64,000 nucleotides of DNA from Mucilaginibacter_A sp041088075 (GTDB lineage Bacteria > Bacteroidota > Bacteroidia > Sphingobacteriales > Sphingobacteriaceae), in NCBI RefSeq assembly GCF_041088075.1, contig NZ_JBGCVY010000037.1:62001-126000 (forward strand), in the 5' to 3' direction. Position numbers and translations under genes: made by a program. The notes below the pieces were generated by a model that saw nothing but the letters and a program-made list of their open reading frames with translations, did no database searches and had not been told where the DNA came from. Below, piece after piece: positions 1 to 8,345 of this stretch (the first letter of the stretch is position 1; each line of letters begins with the position of its first letter).

Positions 1-292
1 ACAAGGCAAGTCCCGGTAAAACCAGAACCTTGCCTTTTGTATATTTACTTAACAAATGCCCAAACATGATACTTGTAAACCCTACTTCGGGCATTAAATA
101 AATATTATAAACCCAATTATTACCATTTACGGTTCTTTTGGTTAAAATACCTGCTATTTCAGTAATGCAAATTACGAGCAAAAACAGTATCATACTCTTC
201 CAAGTAGTTTGATTGTCTTTACTTAAAAAGATAATTGCAAATATCAAACATATTATTTCAACGGTAATATTAGGGCTGAAAGATTTTAACAT
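1..292 (-). CDS. Hypothetical membrane protein, N-terminal part (cut by window edge)
   Basis: From an ATG at 292 the minus strand is open for 97 codons and runs off the left edge, so only the N-terminus is present. The visible part is strongly hydrophobic: one segment after residue 10 (VEIICLIFAIIFL), a second around residues 35-50 (MILFLLVICITEIAGIL) and a less hydrophobic stretch after it, suggesting a polytopic inner-membrane protein. It starts 15 bases after the stop of the upstream minus-strand gene, so the two are probably co-transcribed. I do not recognise the family; the frame is open and membrane-like, but the function is unknown. Confidence 0.6.
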   Translation of the reverse strand, partial: MLKSFSPNITVEIICLIFAIIFLSKDNQTTWKSMILFLLVICITEIAGILTKRTVNGNNWVYNIYLMPEVGFTSIMFGHLLSKYTKGKVLVLPGLAL

Positions 293-307
293 TACTTGTA
301 TTTAATA

Positions 308-793
308 TTATTCAAATTGTGAACCTATACAAGCACTTTTTGGTTCGCATAATTCTCCCCTGTTTTCTGGTAGCATTTCATGCTTGTCCTCATTAGTAGA
401 TTCAGGTAAAAGATGATCAAAATAATCAATATGACTTACTCCGTCGTCGTGTTTTTTTGTTGAAACAAACACGACAGTATCACGGCCTATATATTGTTTC
501 TTGCTTTTCTCTGGTGCAGTATTTTCGGTGTATTTAGCAAAATAAACCCTTACACCGTCGGTTTTACAACCGAAGAACTTTTCTAAATTTAGTATAGCTA
601 CCATTTTGTTGATTTGTTCTAAGCTAAACCAAACACAATGCGTAATTGGTTCTTTATCACCGTTAGGAATTTGTGGTTTTGACCGAGCAGCAGCGTCGTC
701 AGCAGCAGCTTTAATCATTTCTTTAGCATGTTCCTCTGAAATTGCTCCAGTAAGTGTTGTTTTGGTTTTGTAATCATTTGCGTTAAGTTCCAT
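308..793 (-). CDS. Hypothetical soluble protein, 161 aa
   Basis: An uninterrupted frame of normal codon composition starting at ATG 793. The protein has no signal peptide and no membrane segment. An N-terminal charged/helical part (residues 1-40, Ala/Asp-rich) is followed by a mixed region with a conserved-looking core (THCVWFSLEQINKM, residues about 50-65) and a hydrophilic C-terminus with two Cys. It is followed after 15 bases by a membrane-protein gene, so the pair probably forms an operon. Pairs of a small soluble and a small membrane protein of unknown role are common in Sphingobacteriaceae. No function can be assigned from sequence. Confidence 0.65.
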   Translation of the reverse strand: MELNANDYKTKTTLTGAISEEHAKEMIKAAADDAAARSKPQIPNGDKEPITHCVWFSLEQINKMVAILNLEKFFGCKTDGVRVYFAKYTENTAPEKSKKQYIGRDTVVFVSTKKHDDGVSHIDYFDHLLPESTNEDKHEMLPENRGELCEPKSACIGSQFE

Positions 794-850
794 AATTTTA
801 AGTTTTTAAGTGTCCCTAAAATTCCACAATCTCTACTACAATCGCAACGA

Positions 851-896
851 AAAATCACCCTAAACCATACCGTAAAAACACCCTATTTAAAAGGGT
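851..896. promoter_or_regulatory. Recurrent intergenic motif, copy 1
   Basis: The divergent gap holds AATCACCCTAAA (853-864), TACCGTAAAAACACC (868-882) and the near-palindrome CCCTATTTAAAAGGG (881-895). The same words recur in other gaps at 2930-2962, 41950-41987 and 42677-42700, each time ahead of an exported-protein gene. A shared operator or promoter element is inferred; the regulator is unknown. Confidence 0.4.
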
Positions 897-934
897 TATA
901 GCGCGCTGCTATTTCGTGCGGTTGCTATGCAGTT

Positions 935-1939
935 TTGAGCCAGTCATTCACCAATAAAAACTCAAAACCGATGAACCTTTTACAAAACCTCCGCCACCGC
1001 GAAAACAACCGCCACAATTGGATTCAATTTGACGGGCAGGCCAAACGCTATCTCAACAAATTGCTGGTAAAAGAAGTATTGCAAATGCTGCCCGCCTTGC
1101 TGCTGTACAAACTAAGGCCGTATCAAAAACTGGGCTTTGCGCTGGTAATTGCTTTGCTTTTGATACTGTTTTTAGCCTATGAAAATGGGTATGCACAAAC
1201 AGATTCTGCTGCAAACCGGAAAAACCTGGCTTACGAAAAGCATTACCCAAGAAACAATGTGCAAATCAACTTGTCATCATTGGCCTTAAAAAATTACAAC
1301 TTTAGCTACGAGCGTTCTTTAAGCCGAAAAGTAACTTTTGTGGCCGGTTACCGCTACATGCCGCTCAGTACCATTGGCGATATTTCTTTGGTAAAAACAG
1401 TAGCCGAAAAATATCTGCAGAATCAGGATGAACTGAAAAACGACCTGTCCAACATCAGCACCGGCAATAAAACTTACACCGGCGAATTCCGTTTTTACGG
1501 CGGCAAACATCCGGGCGCGCGCGGCTTTTACCTCTCGTTGTATGGCCGCTACACCAACATGCAGGTCAATTACAATTATACTTATACAACGGCAAGCAAT
1601 CAAAACTAAAAAATTCCGCTGCAAAGCAATTTAAAAGGTTACGGCGGCGGCGTGATGCTGGGCTCTAAGTTTTTAATTGCCAAACGGGTTACTTTTGACT
1701 GGTACATCATTGGCGGGCATTATGGCAAAATTTCGGGCGATGGAAACGGAACGGCCAACCTCAGCAATTTGTCCCCCAAAGATAAAAGCAATTTAAAATC
1801 ACAATTAGAATCGGATTTTACCGTGCAAGATAAAAGCCTTGTAACCGCAACCATTGACAATGCCGGTGTAAAAGCCAAAGTTGATGGCCCTTTTATTGGC
1901 CTCCGTGGCTTGGGCTTTAATTTGGGCATTGCTTTTTAA
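935..1939 (+). pseudogene. Outer-membrane beta-barrel protein (DUF3575-like), interrupted by an in-frame stop
   Basis: Two stretches in the same frame, 935-1609 and 1652-1939, read as one protein if the TAA at 1607-1609 is ignored: the frame continues through KIPLQSNLKGYGGG and then VTFDWYIIGGHYG, the glycine/aromatic pattern of a small barrel near its C-terminus, ending in a hydrophobic strand with a terminal Phe. A signal-peptide-like segment (LGFALVIALLLILF, then a YAQ cleavage site) lies near residues 66-88, preceded by about 50 residues of unusual extension, so the ancestral start may be the ATG at 1085. GGTAAAAGAAGTATT (about 1066-1080) in that extension is a variant of the dispersed repeat. 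The gene is probably inactivated by a single nonsense change, unless the stop is a sequencing error or is read through. The family call is by pattern only. Confidence 0.55.
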
Positions 1940-1976
1940 CCGGATGTGTATCAGGAAAAAAGCAGCCTTTTTGGTA

Positions 1977-1992
1977 ATGCTTCTTTTACCGG
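1977..1992 (+). repeat. Dispersed motif ATGCTTCTTTTACCGG, single copy
   Basis: This copy lies between the broken barrel gene and the glycosyltransferase. It creates an apparent 38-residue in-frame extension of the latter (containing NASFTG), which is why the downstream ATG at 2060 is preferred. A 23-base stretch from 1980 to 2002 recurs identically inside gltX near 55410. Confidence 0.85.
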
Positions 1993-2059
1993 CAAAAAAA
2001 TGGTATGGCAACCGGAAACTAAATTTGTTCAATTTCAGTATATCTTACAAATAACTATA

Positions 2060-2818
2060 ATGGATTTGCAATTGGAAATAGCTGCGCCAAAAGCCACAAC
2101 AGCCTATGCAGGCTATACACTGTTTACAGGCAGCCTGGCCAAATTGGGTTTTAACGGTAAAACAATAATCAATACCTTAAACCAGTACTCTTTTTGCATG
2201 GCCGAAAGCGACCCGGAATTTAAGCAGGCTTTGCAACAATCGGACATTTTACTGCCCGACGGGGTTGCGATCGTGGCCGCCGCAAAACTGGCCACCGGCA
2301 ATCCAATTCGCAAAATTTCGGGCTGGGATTTGCATGGGCATTTATTAACGCGCTTAAACAAGCAGGGCGGCCGTTGTTTTTACCTTGGTTCGTCGGCCCA
2401 CACGTTGCAAAAAATACAGCGGCAGTTAAGTTTGGATTTCCCCAATATCAAAGCCGGTTTTTATTCGCCGCCCTTTAAACAGGAGTTTTCTGCGGAAGAT
2501 AACGAACGGATGATTGAAGCCGTTAATAATTTTAAGCCTGACGTTTTGTTTATCGGCATGACCGCCCCAAAACAGGAAAAATGGGCCACCAAACACCAGC
2601 ACCAGCTCAACGCATCCATTATTTGCACCATTGGCGCCGTGTTCGATTTTTATGCCGGTACCGTAAAACGCCCAAGCAAGTTCTGGATTATTTTAGGCTT
2701 AGAATGGTTTGGCCGCTTGCTAAACGAACCCAAACGCTTGTGGAAACGGTACTTGTACTACGGGCCGGTGTTTTTGTTTCTAATGATTAAATACCGGTTG
2801 CATTGGCAGCATAATTGA
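2060..2818 (+). CDS. WecG/TagA/CpsF-family glycosyltransferase
   Basis: A 252-residue protein of the WecB/TagA/CpsF family (GT26), which adds a second sugar, typically an N-acetylated mannosamine derivative, to lipid-linked GlcNAc in surface polysaccharide synthesis. Family marks are LLPDGVAIV (residues 64-72), with the conserved PDG, the GMTAPKQEKW block (166-175) matching the GxPxQE signature, and GAVFDFYAGTVKR (192-204). The C-terminus (LWKRYLYYGPVFLFLMIKY) is the usual amphipathic membrane-docking tail. The open frame extends upstream to 1946, but that part is repeat-derived, so the ATG at 2060 is chosen; total length then fits the family. There is no polysaccharide cluster around it, so the acceptor is unknown. 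Confidence 0.85.
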   Translation: MDLQLEIAAPKATTAYAGYTLFTGSLAKLGFNGKTIINTLNQYSFCMAESDPEFKQALQQSDILLPDGVAIVAAAKLATGNPIRKISGWDLHGHLLTRLNKQGGRCFYLGSSAHTLQKIQRQLSLDFPNIKAGFYSPPFKQEFSAEDNERMIEAVNNFKPDVLFIGMTAPKQEKWATKHQHQLNASIICTIGAVFDFYAGTVKRPSKFWIILGLEWFGRLLNEPKRLWKRYLYYGPVFLFLMIKYRLHWQHN

Positions 2819-2850
2819 GTGTTTAATTTACAAGTTTTAATTTACAAGAT

Positions 2851-2875
2851 AGCATCCGCCCGGATGCTTTTTTTA
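2851..2875 (+). terminator. Rho-independent terminator after the glycosyltransferase
   Basis: Perfect 8-bp stem AGCATCCG/CGGATGCT with a 2-base loop, followed by a run of T, 33 bases after the stop codon. Confidence 0.85.
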
Positions 2876-2929
2876 TGCACCTAAAATTGGTGTTGCCTGG
2901 ATTTGCTTTGCTGGTTTTGATCTCTTTGA

Positions 2930-2962
2930 TACCGTAAAAACACTTTACAATTTAGGGTGATT
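2930..2962. promoter_or_regulatory. Recurrent intergenic motif, copy 2
   Basis: TACCGTAAAAACAC (2930-2943) followed by TTTAGGGTGATT (2951-2962), the complement of the AATCACCCTAAA seen at 853-864. Located about 75 bases ahead of a small lipoprotein gene. A truncated copy of the dispersed-repeat tail (CACCTAAAATTGGTG) sits just upstream at about 2878-2892. Confidence 0.4.
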
Positions 2963-3036
2963 GGACGGTGGGTTTGGTTTTTAATTGTGTGGAGATTTGA
3001 GGTATTCAATCACAAACAATTTAAAAAGTTAAAAAA

Positions 3037-3273
3037 ATGAAAAAGTTAAAATTTGCATTCCCTATTTGTCTAATGGCTGTAATGCTATCCAGTTGTGCAA
3101 CAATTTTTAGTGGAAAAACAAGTGCTTATCAAAAAACAAAACCTGCAAATGGTCAACCCAAAAGGCAAGTCCGTGTAGGGTATTTAGTTGCTGATGCGCT
3201 TTTATCAGGCCCAATTGGCGTAGCTATAGATTTTGTTACAGGTGCAATTTATAAACCAGAACCAAAAAAATAA
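3037..3273 (+). CDS. Small lipoprotein, 78 aa
   Basis: N-terminal MKKLKFAFPICLMAVMLSSC is a lipoprotein signal peptide with the lipobox ending at Cys20. The mature part is about 58 residues, basic, with one hydrophobic stretch (VADALLSGPIGVAIDFVTGA) that resembles the glycine-rich segments of small YceK-like envelope lipoproteins. Expected location is the periplasmic face of inner or outer membrane. First of three consecutive plus-strand lipoprotein genes, but gaps of 110 and 23 bases mean only the second and third are clearly linked. Function unknown. Confidence 0.75.
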   Translation: MKKLKFAFPICLMAVMLSSCATIFSGKTSAYQKTKPANGQPKRQVRVGYLVADALLSGPIGVAIDFVTGAIYKPEPKK

Positions 3274-3383
3274 GGGGTTTTCTTGTTGGGTTTATTACAG
3301 AAACAGGCTCATCTTTTTCTATAATAAAAAAATTAGGGGCAGACTGAAAATCCGAAGAAGGGTAGATAATTAAAAGTTTAAAA

Positions 3384-4532
3384 ATGAAAAAGTATTCAAG
3401 AATAATTTATGCTTCGTTTAGTGTAATATTGACCTTCATTTGTCTTTTGGCAAGTTGTAAAAAAGATCCAAAAACAAAAAAGCAAACCCTTAGTACGATT
3501 GTTGGGACTTGTATCTTATGTCAGAACAATAGTTGTGCCGATCAAAAGAAGACAACAAATTGTGGCGATGCATTTGGCTTTATTGTAGCGAGCCCAACTG
3601 GTGGGCAACTAATCCAATTGCACGGTAAGTTTTCTGACAATACTGCGATCTTGTTAAGTTTGTTATGGAATGGCAACCCAACCCAAACTACGTTTACTTT
3701 AAACGAAGATAAGGTGGGGGTTGGAAACTGGGGTTATGTGTCCTACTTTCCAAAAGTTGGTGCAAGTTCTCAATACAGTACGATAAGTGGCGGAGCTGGA
3801 ACAGCAACAGTAACTAATTACGATGCCGCAAATAACCGCATCAGTGGCACATTTTCTTTTAAGGGTAAGTATTTTGACGGTGCTGCTTTTAAAGATAGCT
3901 ACCAAACTTTTTCAGGCTCATTTGCAGATATACCAATTATAGACCCGAATAACCCACAATTACCTTGTGGGGGCGGAAGCAGCGGCGGAATTTCGGGCGG
4001 AGGGACAGCCGGCGGCGGAAGCGGGACAAGTACATCTACAATTACTTATACCAATGCTTCTTTTACCAGTGTAAATATTACGGTAAACGGCCTGGCCAAA
4101 ACGATTGCTGTCGGCAGTAGCGCACAATACACTGGCACACCTAATGCCGCAGCAACAGGTACGGCCACAACTTCGGGTAAAACATCTTCGGGTACAGTTG
4201 TGGGCAATACCATTTCCTGGACGCTTAGCAATACTTTTCCAGCATCCGGCAATGCTAACAGTACACTTAATGTTGGTGGAGATTTTTTCTTTCTAAAAGT
4301 TAAAAATACATCTTCAAAAACCATCAACAAGCTGTATGTAAATTATGGACTTGTAAGCCAGACTTTAGATAATGTTGTGATTGCAAACGATGGGCTGGTT
4401 TACAATTTAGGCTATTACAAGGCTTATACCAACAGCAATGTACGCGGCGAAAACGGCACAACATCCTGGAGTTGGAATACTTTGAGTTTGCCTTTTACGA
4501 CTAACCAATCATTTACTGTACAAGCAAATTAG
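3384..4532 (+). CDS. Lipoprotein with Gly/Ser-rich linker, 382 aa
   Basis: Signal peptide with lipobox ending at Cys25 (CLLASC), then a Cys-containing N-terminal domain (CILCQNNSC, residues about 43-51, and another Cys at about 60). A beta-rich domain to about residue 190 is joined through a glycine/serine linker (GGGSSGGISGGGTAGGGSG) to a Thr/Ser-rich C-terminal domain of roughly 165 residues. Tandem domains joined by such a linker are typical of Bacteroidota surface or periplasmic lipoproteins. The dispersed motif lies in frame at 4054-4067, encoding NASFTS at the start of the C-terminal domain. The next lipoprotein gene starts 23 bases downstream. No known enzymatic motif. Confidence 0.75.
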   Translation: MKKYSRIIYASFSVILTFICLLASCKKDPKTKKQTLSTIVGTCILCQNNSCADQKKTTNCGDAFGFIVASPTGGQLIQLHGKFSDNTAILLSLLWNGNPTQTTFTLNEDKVGVGNWGYVSYFPKVGASSQYSTISGGAGTATVTNYDAANNRISGTFSFKGKYFDGAAFKDSYQTFSGSFADIPIIDPNNPQLPCGGGSSGGISGGGTAGGGSGTSTSTITYTNASFTSVNITVNGLAKTIAVGSSAQYTGTPNAAATGTATTSGKTSSGTVVGNTISWTLSNTFPASGNANSTLNVGGDFFFLKVKNTSSKTINKLYVNYGLVSQTLDNVVIANDGLVYNLGYYKAYTNSNVRGENGTTSWSWNTLSLPFTTNQSFTVQAN

Positions 4533-4555
4533 TTTATACTTTTAAAAAGGATACT

Positions 4556-5110
4556 ATGAAAATTTTAACGTTTTATATGATGTTGATGGCAACCTCTGCA
4601 ATATTAATTTCCTCTTGTTGCAATACTAATAAGTGCAATGTCAGCCCGGAAGGCGGTTTAAACCTTACAGTTGCACAAACTATAGAAGGCAGTTTTTCCG
4701 GAAGTGGCAAATACATGCCGGGCAGTATAAAATTAGGCACATACAATACATGTCAAGAACCTCCTTGGGTATTGTATCAAAAAAGCGGAAATGCAACTGC
4801 CATTGTATCGGTAGTTAATGATAGCACCGTAAACGTAAAACTAACAGGCAGTATCTACAGCAATAGTTTCAATAAAATTTATACAGTCAGGAAAAACGGC
4901 AATGTAATTTCATCAGCAGATAAAGTGGTTACTTATTACATCAGCACAAAATCTTTAAATGTTTTTTTAAGGGGAAGTTATATTGCTACATCAGGTTGCT
5001 TTACTGGTGCCAACTATTTTTATGCTTTTGAAGGACTTGTTGCTACACCGCCATACAAAACTTATATCTTCACGTCGTTAGAGGTATTTGAATTTACAGG
5101 AACGAAGTAA
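4556..5110 (+). CDS. Lipoprotein, 184 aa
   Basis: Signal peptide with lipobox (ILISSCC) giving lipidated Cys21. The mature region contains paired Cys (CNTNKC), a beta-strand-rich body and a C-terminus ending in FEFTGTK. It follows the previous lipoprotein gene by 23 bases and is probably co-transcribed with it. The two share a Cys-containing N-terminal region and a concern with short beta strands, but no convincing sequence identity is visible by eye. Convergent with the DUF4293 gene, whose stop is 7 bases away. Function unknown. Confidence 0.7.
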   Translation: MKILTFYMMLMATSAILISSCCNTNKCNVSPEGGLNLTVAQTIEGSFSGSGKYMPGSIKLGTYNTCQEPPWVLYQKSGNATAIVSVVNDSTVNVKLTGSIYSNSFNKIYTVRKNGNVISSADKVVTYYISTKSLNVFLRGSYIATSGCFTGANYFYAFEGLVATPPYKTYIFTSLEVFEFTGTK

Positions 5111-5116
5111 CCTCTA

Positions 5117-5584
5117 TTACCGCAACCGGTCCGCCGACCGTACCAGCTTCTCATCCCTATTAATCCCTCTTATCGCAAAAAAGATTAGCACAATCGCCAG
5201 CGAAGGTAAAATGATGCCCAAGCCATAATTCTCCGGTCGTAAAGTGATATTGCCCGCCACACCTTTCACCGTTTCGGCCGAGTAAAAGCTGAAGCCAATT
5301 AGCAAAACAATGGTGATGTAACAATAACTAATTTGCTTTTTGCGGTTTTTGTACAAAAAAATACCCGCTAAAGGAAGCAAAGCGGCCACAACGGTAGCCA
5401 GCGCCAACAAAATAAAGGAAGAAGTTATAGTCCGCACCCCGTTAATCACTTCGTAAATCCCGGTTACCATAATGTTATCGGCATGCCCGTTCAGGATCAG
5501 GTTGTTCACCATCGGGAAAAGGAACAGGGAAAACAGCACCAAACTGGCCGCCAGTAAATAAACACTTTGTATTCGTTGTATCAT
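5117..5584 (-). CDS. DUF4293 family membrane protein
   Basis: A 155-residue protein with the N-terminal signature MIQRIQSVYLL typical of the Bacteroidota family DUF4293. Four hydrophobic segments are visible: about residues 7-27, 55-78, 84-104 and 122-142, connected by a basic loop (KNRKKQ) and ending in a charged tail. It is an inner-membrane protein of unknown function. The gene is single, convergent with the lipoproteins on its 3' side and divergent from truA on its 5' side, which is its usual neighbourhood type. Family assignment is from recognition of the N-terminal motif and the four-helix layout. Confidence 0.8.
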   Translation of the reverse strand: MIQRIQSVYLLAASLVLFSLFLFPMVNNLILNGHADNIMVTGIYEVINGVRTITSSFILLALATVVAALLPLAGIFLYKNRKKQISYCYITIVLLIGFSFYSAETVKGVAGNITLRPENYGLGIILPSLAIVLIFFAIRGINRDEKLVRSADRLR

Positions 5585-5593
5585 TTTTATCGT

Positions 5594-5607
5594 GCTAAAA
5601 GAAGCAT
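5594..5607 (-). repeat. Dispersed motif, single copy
   Basis: GCTAAAAGAAGCAT in the divergent DUF4293/truA gap, 10 bases ahead of the DUF4293 start codon. Confidence 0.85.
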
Positions 5608-5671
5608 GCGAAGATAAGGTTTTTGTAAAATAATTTTCGGCAGATGTTGCTTTTCAGCTTTTGTTACCTTT

Positions 5672-6469
5672 GTGGTAGTGGACGGAAAACAACGGTATTT
5701 TGCAGAATTGGCTTTTGATGGCACGCGTTATCACGGCTGGCAAACCCAGCAAAATGCAGTAAGTGTGCAGGAAGTTTTCGACAAAGCTTTGCAGATTTTA
5801 TTGCGGCAACCTATAGAAACGGTTGGCTGCGGAAGAACTGACACTGGCGTACATGCGAAGCAGTTGTTTGCCCATTTTGAGGTGGAAAGTACAAAGTTTG
5901 AGGTGCGGGGAACGGACTATCAACCATCAACAATTAACCATCAACTTAAATCCTCTCTAAACGCCCTGCTTCCCAAAGATATCGCCGTTAAAAACATCAT
6001 TCCGGTTGCTGCGGATGCACATGCCCGTTTTGATGCCACATTGCGCGCTTACGAATACCACATTCACTTCGGCAAAGATCCTTTTAAACAGAATTACAGT
6101 TGGCAATTGCGTGATTATCCGGATGTAGAATTGATGAACCAGGCCGCAAACATCATCAAAGAATACCATGATTTTAGTTGTTTCAGCAAAAGCAACACGC
6201 AAGTGAAGACCAATTTTTGCATGATAAAAGAAGCATGCTGGCTGGAAAAGGAAGACGGATTGATTTTCCATATTTCCGCCGATCGTTTTTTGCGGAATAT
6301 GGTTCGCGCCATTGTTGGAACGTTGATTGCTGTCGGAAAAAAGGAAATAGAACCGGAAGCCGTGCGGGCAATCATCGAAAGTAAAAACAGAAGTAAGGCT
6401 GGTGTTTCTGTTCCGGCCTGCGGTTTATATTTAACCAAAGTTGTTTATCCATATATTGCTTCAACTTAA
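5672..6469 (+). CDS. truA: tRNA pseudouridine(38-40) synthase TruA
   Basis: Converts uridines 38-40 of the tRNA anticodon arm to pseudouridine. The catalytic aspartate lies in GCGRTDTGVHAKQ (residues 53-65, Asp57), and the C-terminal FLRNMVRAIVGTL block is present. Length 265 is close to the family norm but includes an unusual insertion at about residues 71-92 (between AHFEV and LNALLPKDIAV); its DNA is a repetitive ATCAACCATCAACAATTA-type sequence. The dispersed motif is also in frame at 6223-6236 (MIKEAC). No ATG is available: GTG at 5672 or at 5678 must be used. TACCTTTG at 5665-5672 resembles a Bacteroidota -7 box, which would leave almost no leader, so the start is not settled. Confidence 0.93.
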   Translation: MVVDGKQRYFAELAFDGTRYHGWQTQQNAVSVQEVFDKALQILLRQPIETVGCGRTDTGVHAKQLFAHFEVESTKFEVRGTDYQPSTINHQLKSSLNALLPKDIAVKNIIPVAADAHARFDATLRAYEYHIHFGKDPFKQNYSWQLRDYPDVELMNQAANIIKEYHDFSCFSKSNTQVKTNFCMIKEACWLEKEDGLIFHISADRFLRNMVRAIVGTLIAVGKKEIEPEAVRAIIESKNRSKAGVSVPACGLYLTKVVYPYIAST

Positions 6470-6495
6470 AACAATTTAACAAACTATAAATTCAA

Positions 6496-6523
6496 ACTTA
6501 CAACTTACAACTTACAACTTACA
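6496..6523 (+). repeat. Tandem ACTTACA(ACTTACA) repeat abutting a start codon
   Basis: Nearly four copies of a 7-8-base unit (ACTTACA/ACTTACAA) end exactly at the ATG of the ABC exporter. Such runs are common ahead of Bacteroidota genes; length variation here would change the translation initiation region directly. Confidence 0.75.
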
Positions 6524-8305
6524 ATGGCCGCAGTAACCGGAAAAGCACTCGATATCAAACTATTAGGCAGGGTAATGCAATACGTAAAACCCTACCGCAC
6601 GCAGTTTGCATGGGCTGCTTTTTTAACGGTTTTGATGGCTGGTTTGTCGCCAATTCGTCCGTTTTTAATCCAAATTACGGTTGACAGGTACATCTTGAAC
6701 GCTGATTTTAACGGCTTGGTAAAAATGTCGGTTTTGATGCTGCTGCTTTTGGTGGTGCAATCGGCCGTCCAATATTTTCAAACTTATTTAACCAATGCTT
6801 TGGGGCAATCGGTTATTTTGGATTTGCGGACGAATATTTTCAACCACATCACCAAACTCCGCCTAAAATATTTCGACCATACGCCGATTGGTGTTTTGAT
6901 TACCCGCGCCGTTTCTGACCTGGAAACCATAGCCGATATTTTTTCGGAAGGCTTGATCTCCATCATCGGCGATATGCTGCAACTGATTGCGCTCATCGGC
7001 ATAATGCTTTACACGGATTGGCGTTTAACGCTGGTAACTTTAATACCGATGCCGTTGCTGATTATGGCCACGTATTGGTTTAAAGAAGCCATCAAAACTT
7101 CATTCCAGGAAGTGCGAACGCAGGTTTCACAGCTAAACACGTTTTTGCAGGAACATATTTCGGGCATGAGCGTGATCCATTATTTCGCCCGCGAAGAACA
7201 GGAAATGCGCAAGTTTGTGGCCGTGAACGAGAAATACCGCGACGCCAACATCCGCTCCAACTGGTATTATTCCATCTTTTTTCCGGTGGTCGAAATTATT
7301 TCGGCGATGTCGCTTGGGTTGCTGGTTTGGTACGGTTCCACACGGATTTTGGCTGATCCTTTGCACGTTTCGGCGGGAACGATTACGGCTTTTATCTTAT
7401 ATATTAACATGGTTTTCAGGCCGATACGCGAATTGGCCGATAAATTCAACACGCTGCAAATGGGCATGGTTGGCGCTGATCGTATTTTTAAGGTTTTAGA
7501 TACGGATGAAACAACCGTGAACAACGGCACGCTTGCGCCTGCAACTATCCGCGGCGAAATTGATTTTAACCACATCTGGTTTGCATACAATGATGAAAAT
7601 TATGTGCTAAAAGATGTATCGTTCCACGTAAATCCAGGCGAAACGTTGGCTTTGGTTGGTGCAACCGGTGCCGGGAAATCATCTACCATTAACATTTTGA
7701 ACCGTTTTTATGAGATCAGCAAAGGAACGGTCAAGGTGGATGGCATCAACATTCAGGATTACGAATTGGGGTTTTTGCGTTCGCAGATTGCAACCGTGAT
7801 CCAGGATGTGTTTCTATTTTCGGATACGATTGCCAACAACATCAGCCTGAACAATCCGAACATCAGTCGCGAGAAAATAATTGCCGCGGCAAAAGAAGTA
7901 GGCGCGCACGATTTTATAGAACGTTTGCCCGGCGGTTACGATTACGAAGTGATGGAGCGTGGCTCTACGCTTTCGGCCGGACAGGCGCAACTGATTTCTT
8001 TTATCCGCGCTTTGGTTTACGACCCGAAAATTTTGGTTTTGGACGAAGCCACCGCTTCCATTGATACAGAAACGGAGGAACTGATCCAGGAAGCGATTTT
8101 TAAACTGATGAAAGGCCGCACTTCGGTGGTGATTGCGCACCGTTTGTCCACCATTCAAAACGCCAATAAAATTATTGTTTTAGACCATGGCGAGATCAAA
8201 GAAATGGGCACGCACCAGGAATTGCTCAAGCTGAACGGTTTTTATAAACGCCTTTATGATTTGCAGTTTAATTCGAGCGGGATTGCCAAGGTTGGGGAAG
8301 AATAA
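6524..8305 (+). CDS. ABC exporter, fused permease-ATPase (MsbA/MdlB type)
   Basis: A 593-residue half-transporter. Residues about 20-320 form an ABC transporter type-1 membrane domain with six predicted helices. The ATPase domain carries Walker A GATGAGKSS (about 378-386), the signature as LSAGQ (about 482) and Walker B ILVLDEATAS (about 501-510), followed by the H-loop IAHRLST. It would act as a homodimer or heterodimer in the inner membrane, exporting lipid or drug-like substrates; substrate cannot be told. No second half-transporter is adjacent. It lies 54 bases after truA, separated only by low-complexity repeats, so read-through from truA is possible. Confidence 0.9.
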   Translation: MAAVTGKALDIKLLGRVMQYVKPYRTQFAWAAFLTVLMAGLSPIRPFLIQITVDRYILNADFNGLVKMSVLMLLLLVVQSAVQYFQTYLTNALGQSVILDLRTNIFNHITKLRLKYFDHTPIGVLITRAVSDLETIADIFSEGLISIIGDMLQLIALIGIMLYTDWRLTLVTLIPMPLLIMATYWFKEAIKTSFQEVRTQVSQLNTFLQEHISGMSVIHYFAREEQEMRKFVAVNEKYRDANIRSNWYYSIFFPVVEIISAMSLGLLVWYGSTRILADPLHVSAGTITAFILYINMVFRPIRELADKFNTLQMGMVGADRIFKVLDTDETTVNNGTLAPATIRGEIDFNHIWFAYNDENYVLKDVSFHVNPGETLALVGATGAGKSSTINILNRFYEISKGTVKVDGINIQDYELGFLRSQIATVIQDVFLFSDTIANNISLNNPNISREKIIAAAKEVGAHDFIERLPGGYDYEVMERGSTLSAGQAQLISFIRALVYDPKILVLDEATASIDTETEELIQEAIFKLMKGRTSVVIAHRLSTIQNANKIIVLDHGEIKEMGTHQELLKLNGFYKRLYDLQFNSSGIAKVGEE

Positions 8306-8345
8306 GTTATCAATTAAGTTGTAAAATTACTCGATAAAAGAAGTA

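Noticed and set aside
1946..2059. N-terminal extension of the glycosyltransferase (38 codons)
   Set aside because: The sequence is repeat-derived (NASFTGKKM) and the family begins at the ATG at 2060.
5647..5672. Full TTG/TACCTTTG promoter for truA
   Set aside because: The -7 word fits, but the TTG lies only 15 bases upstream, shorter than the 17-23 expected, so only the -7 word is mentioned under truA.
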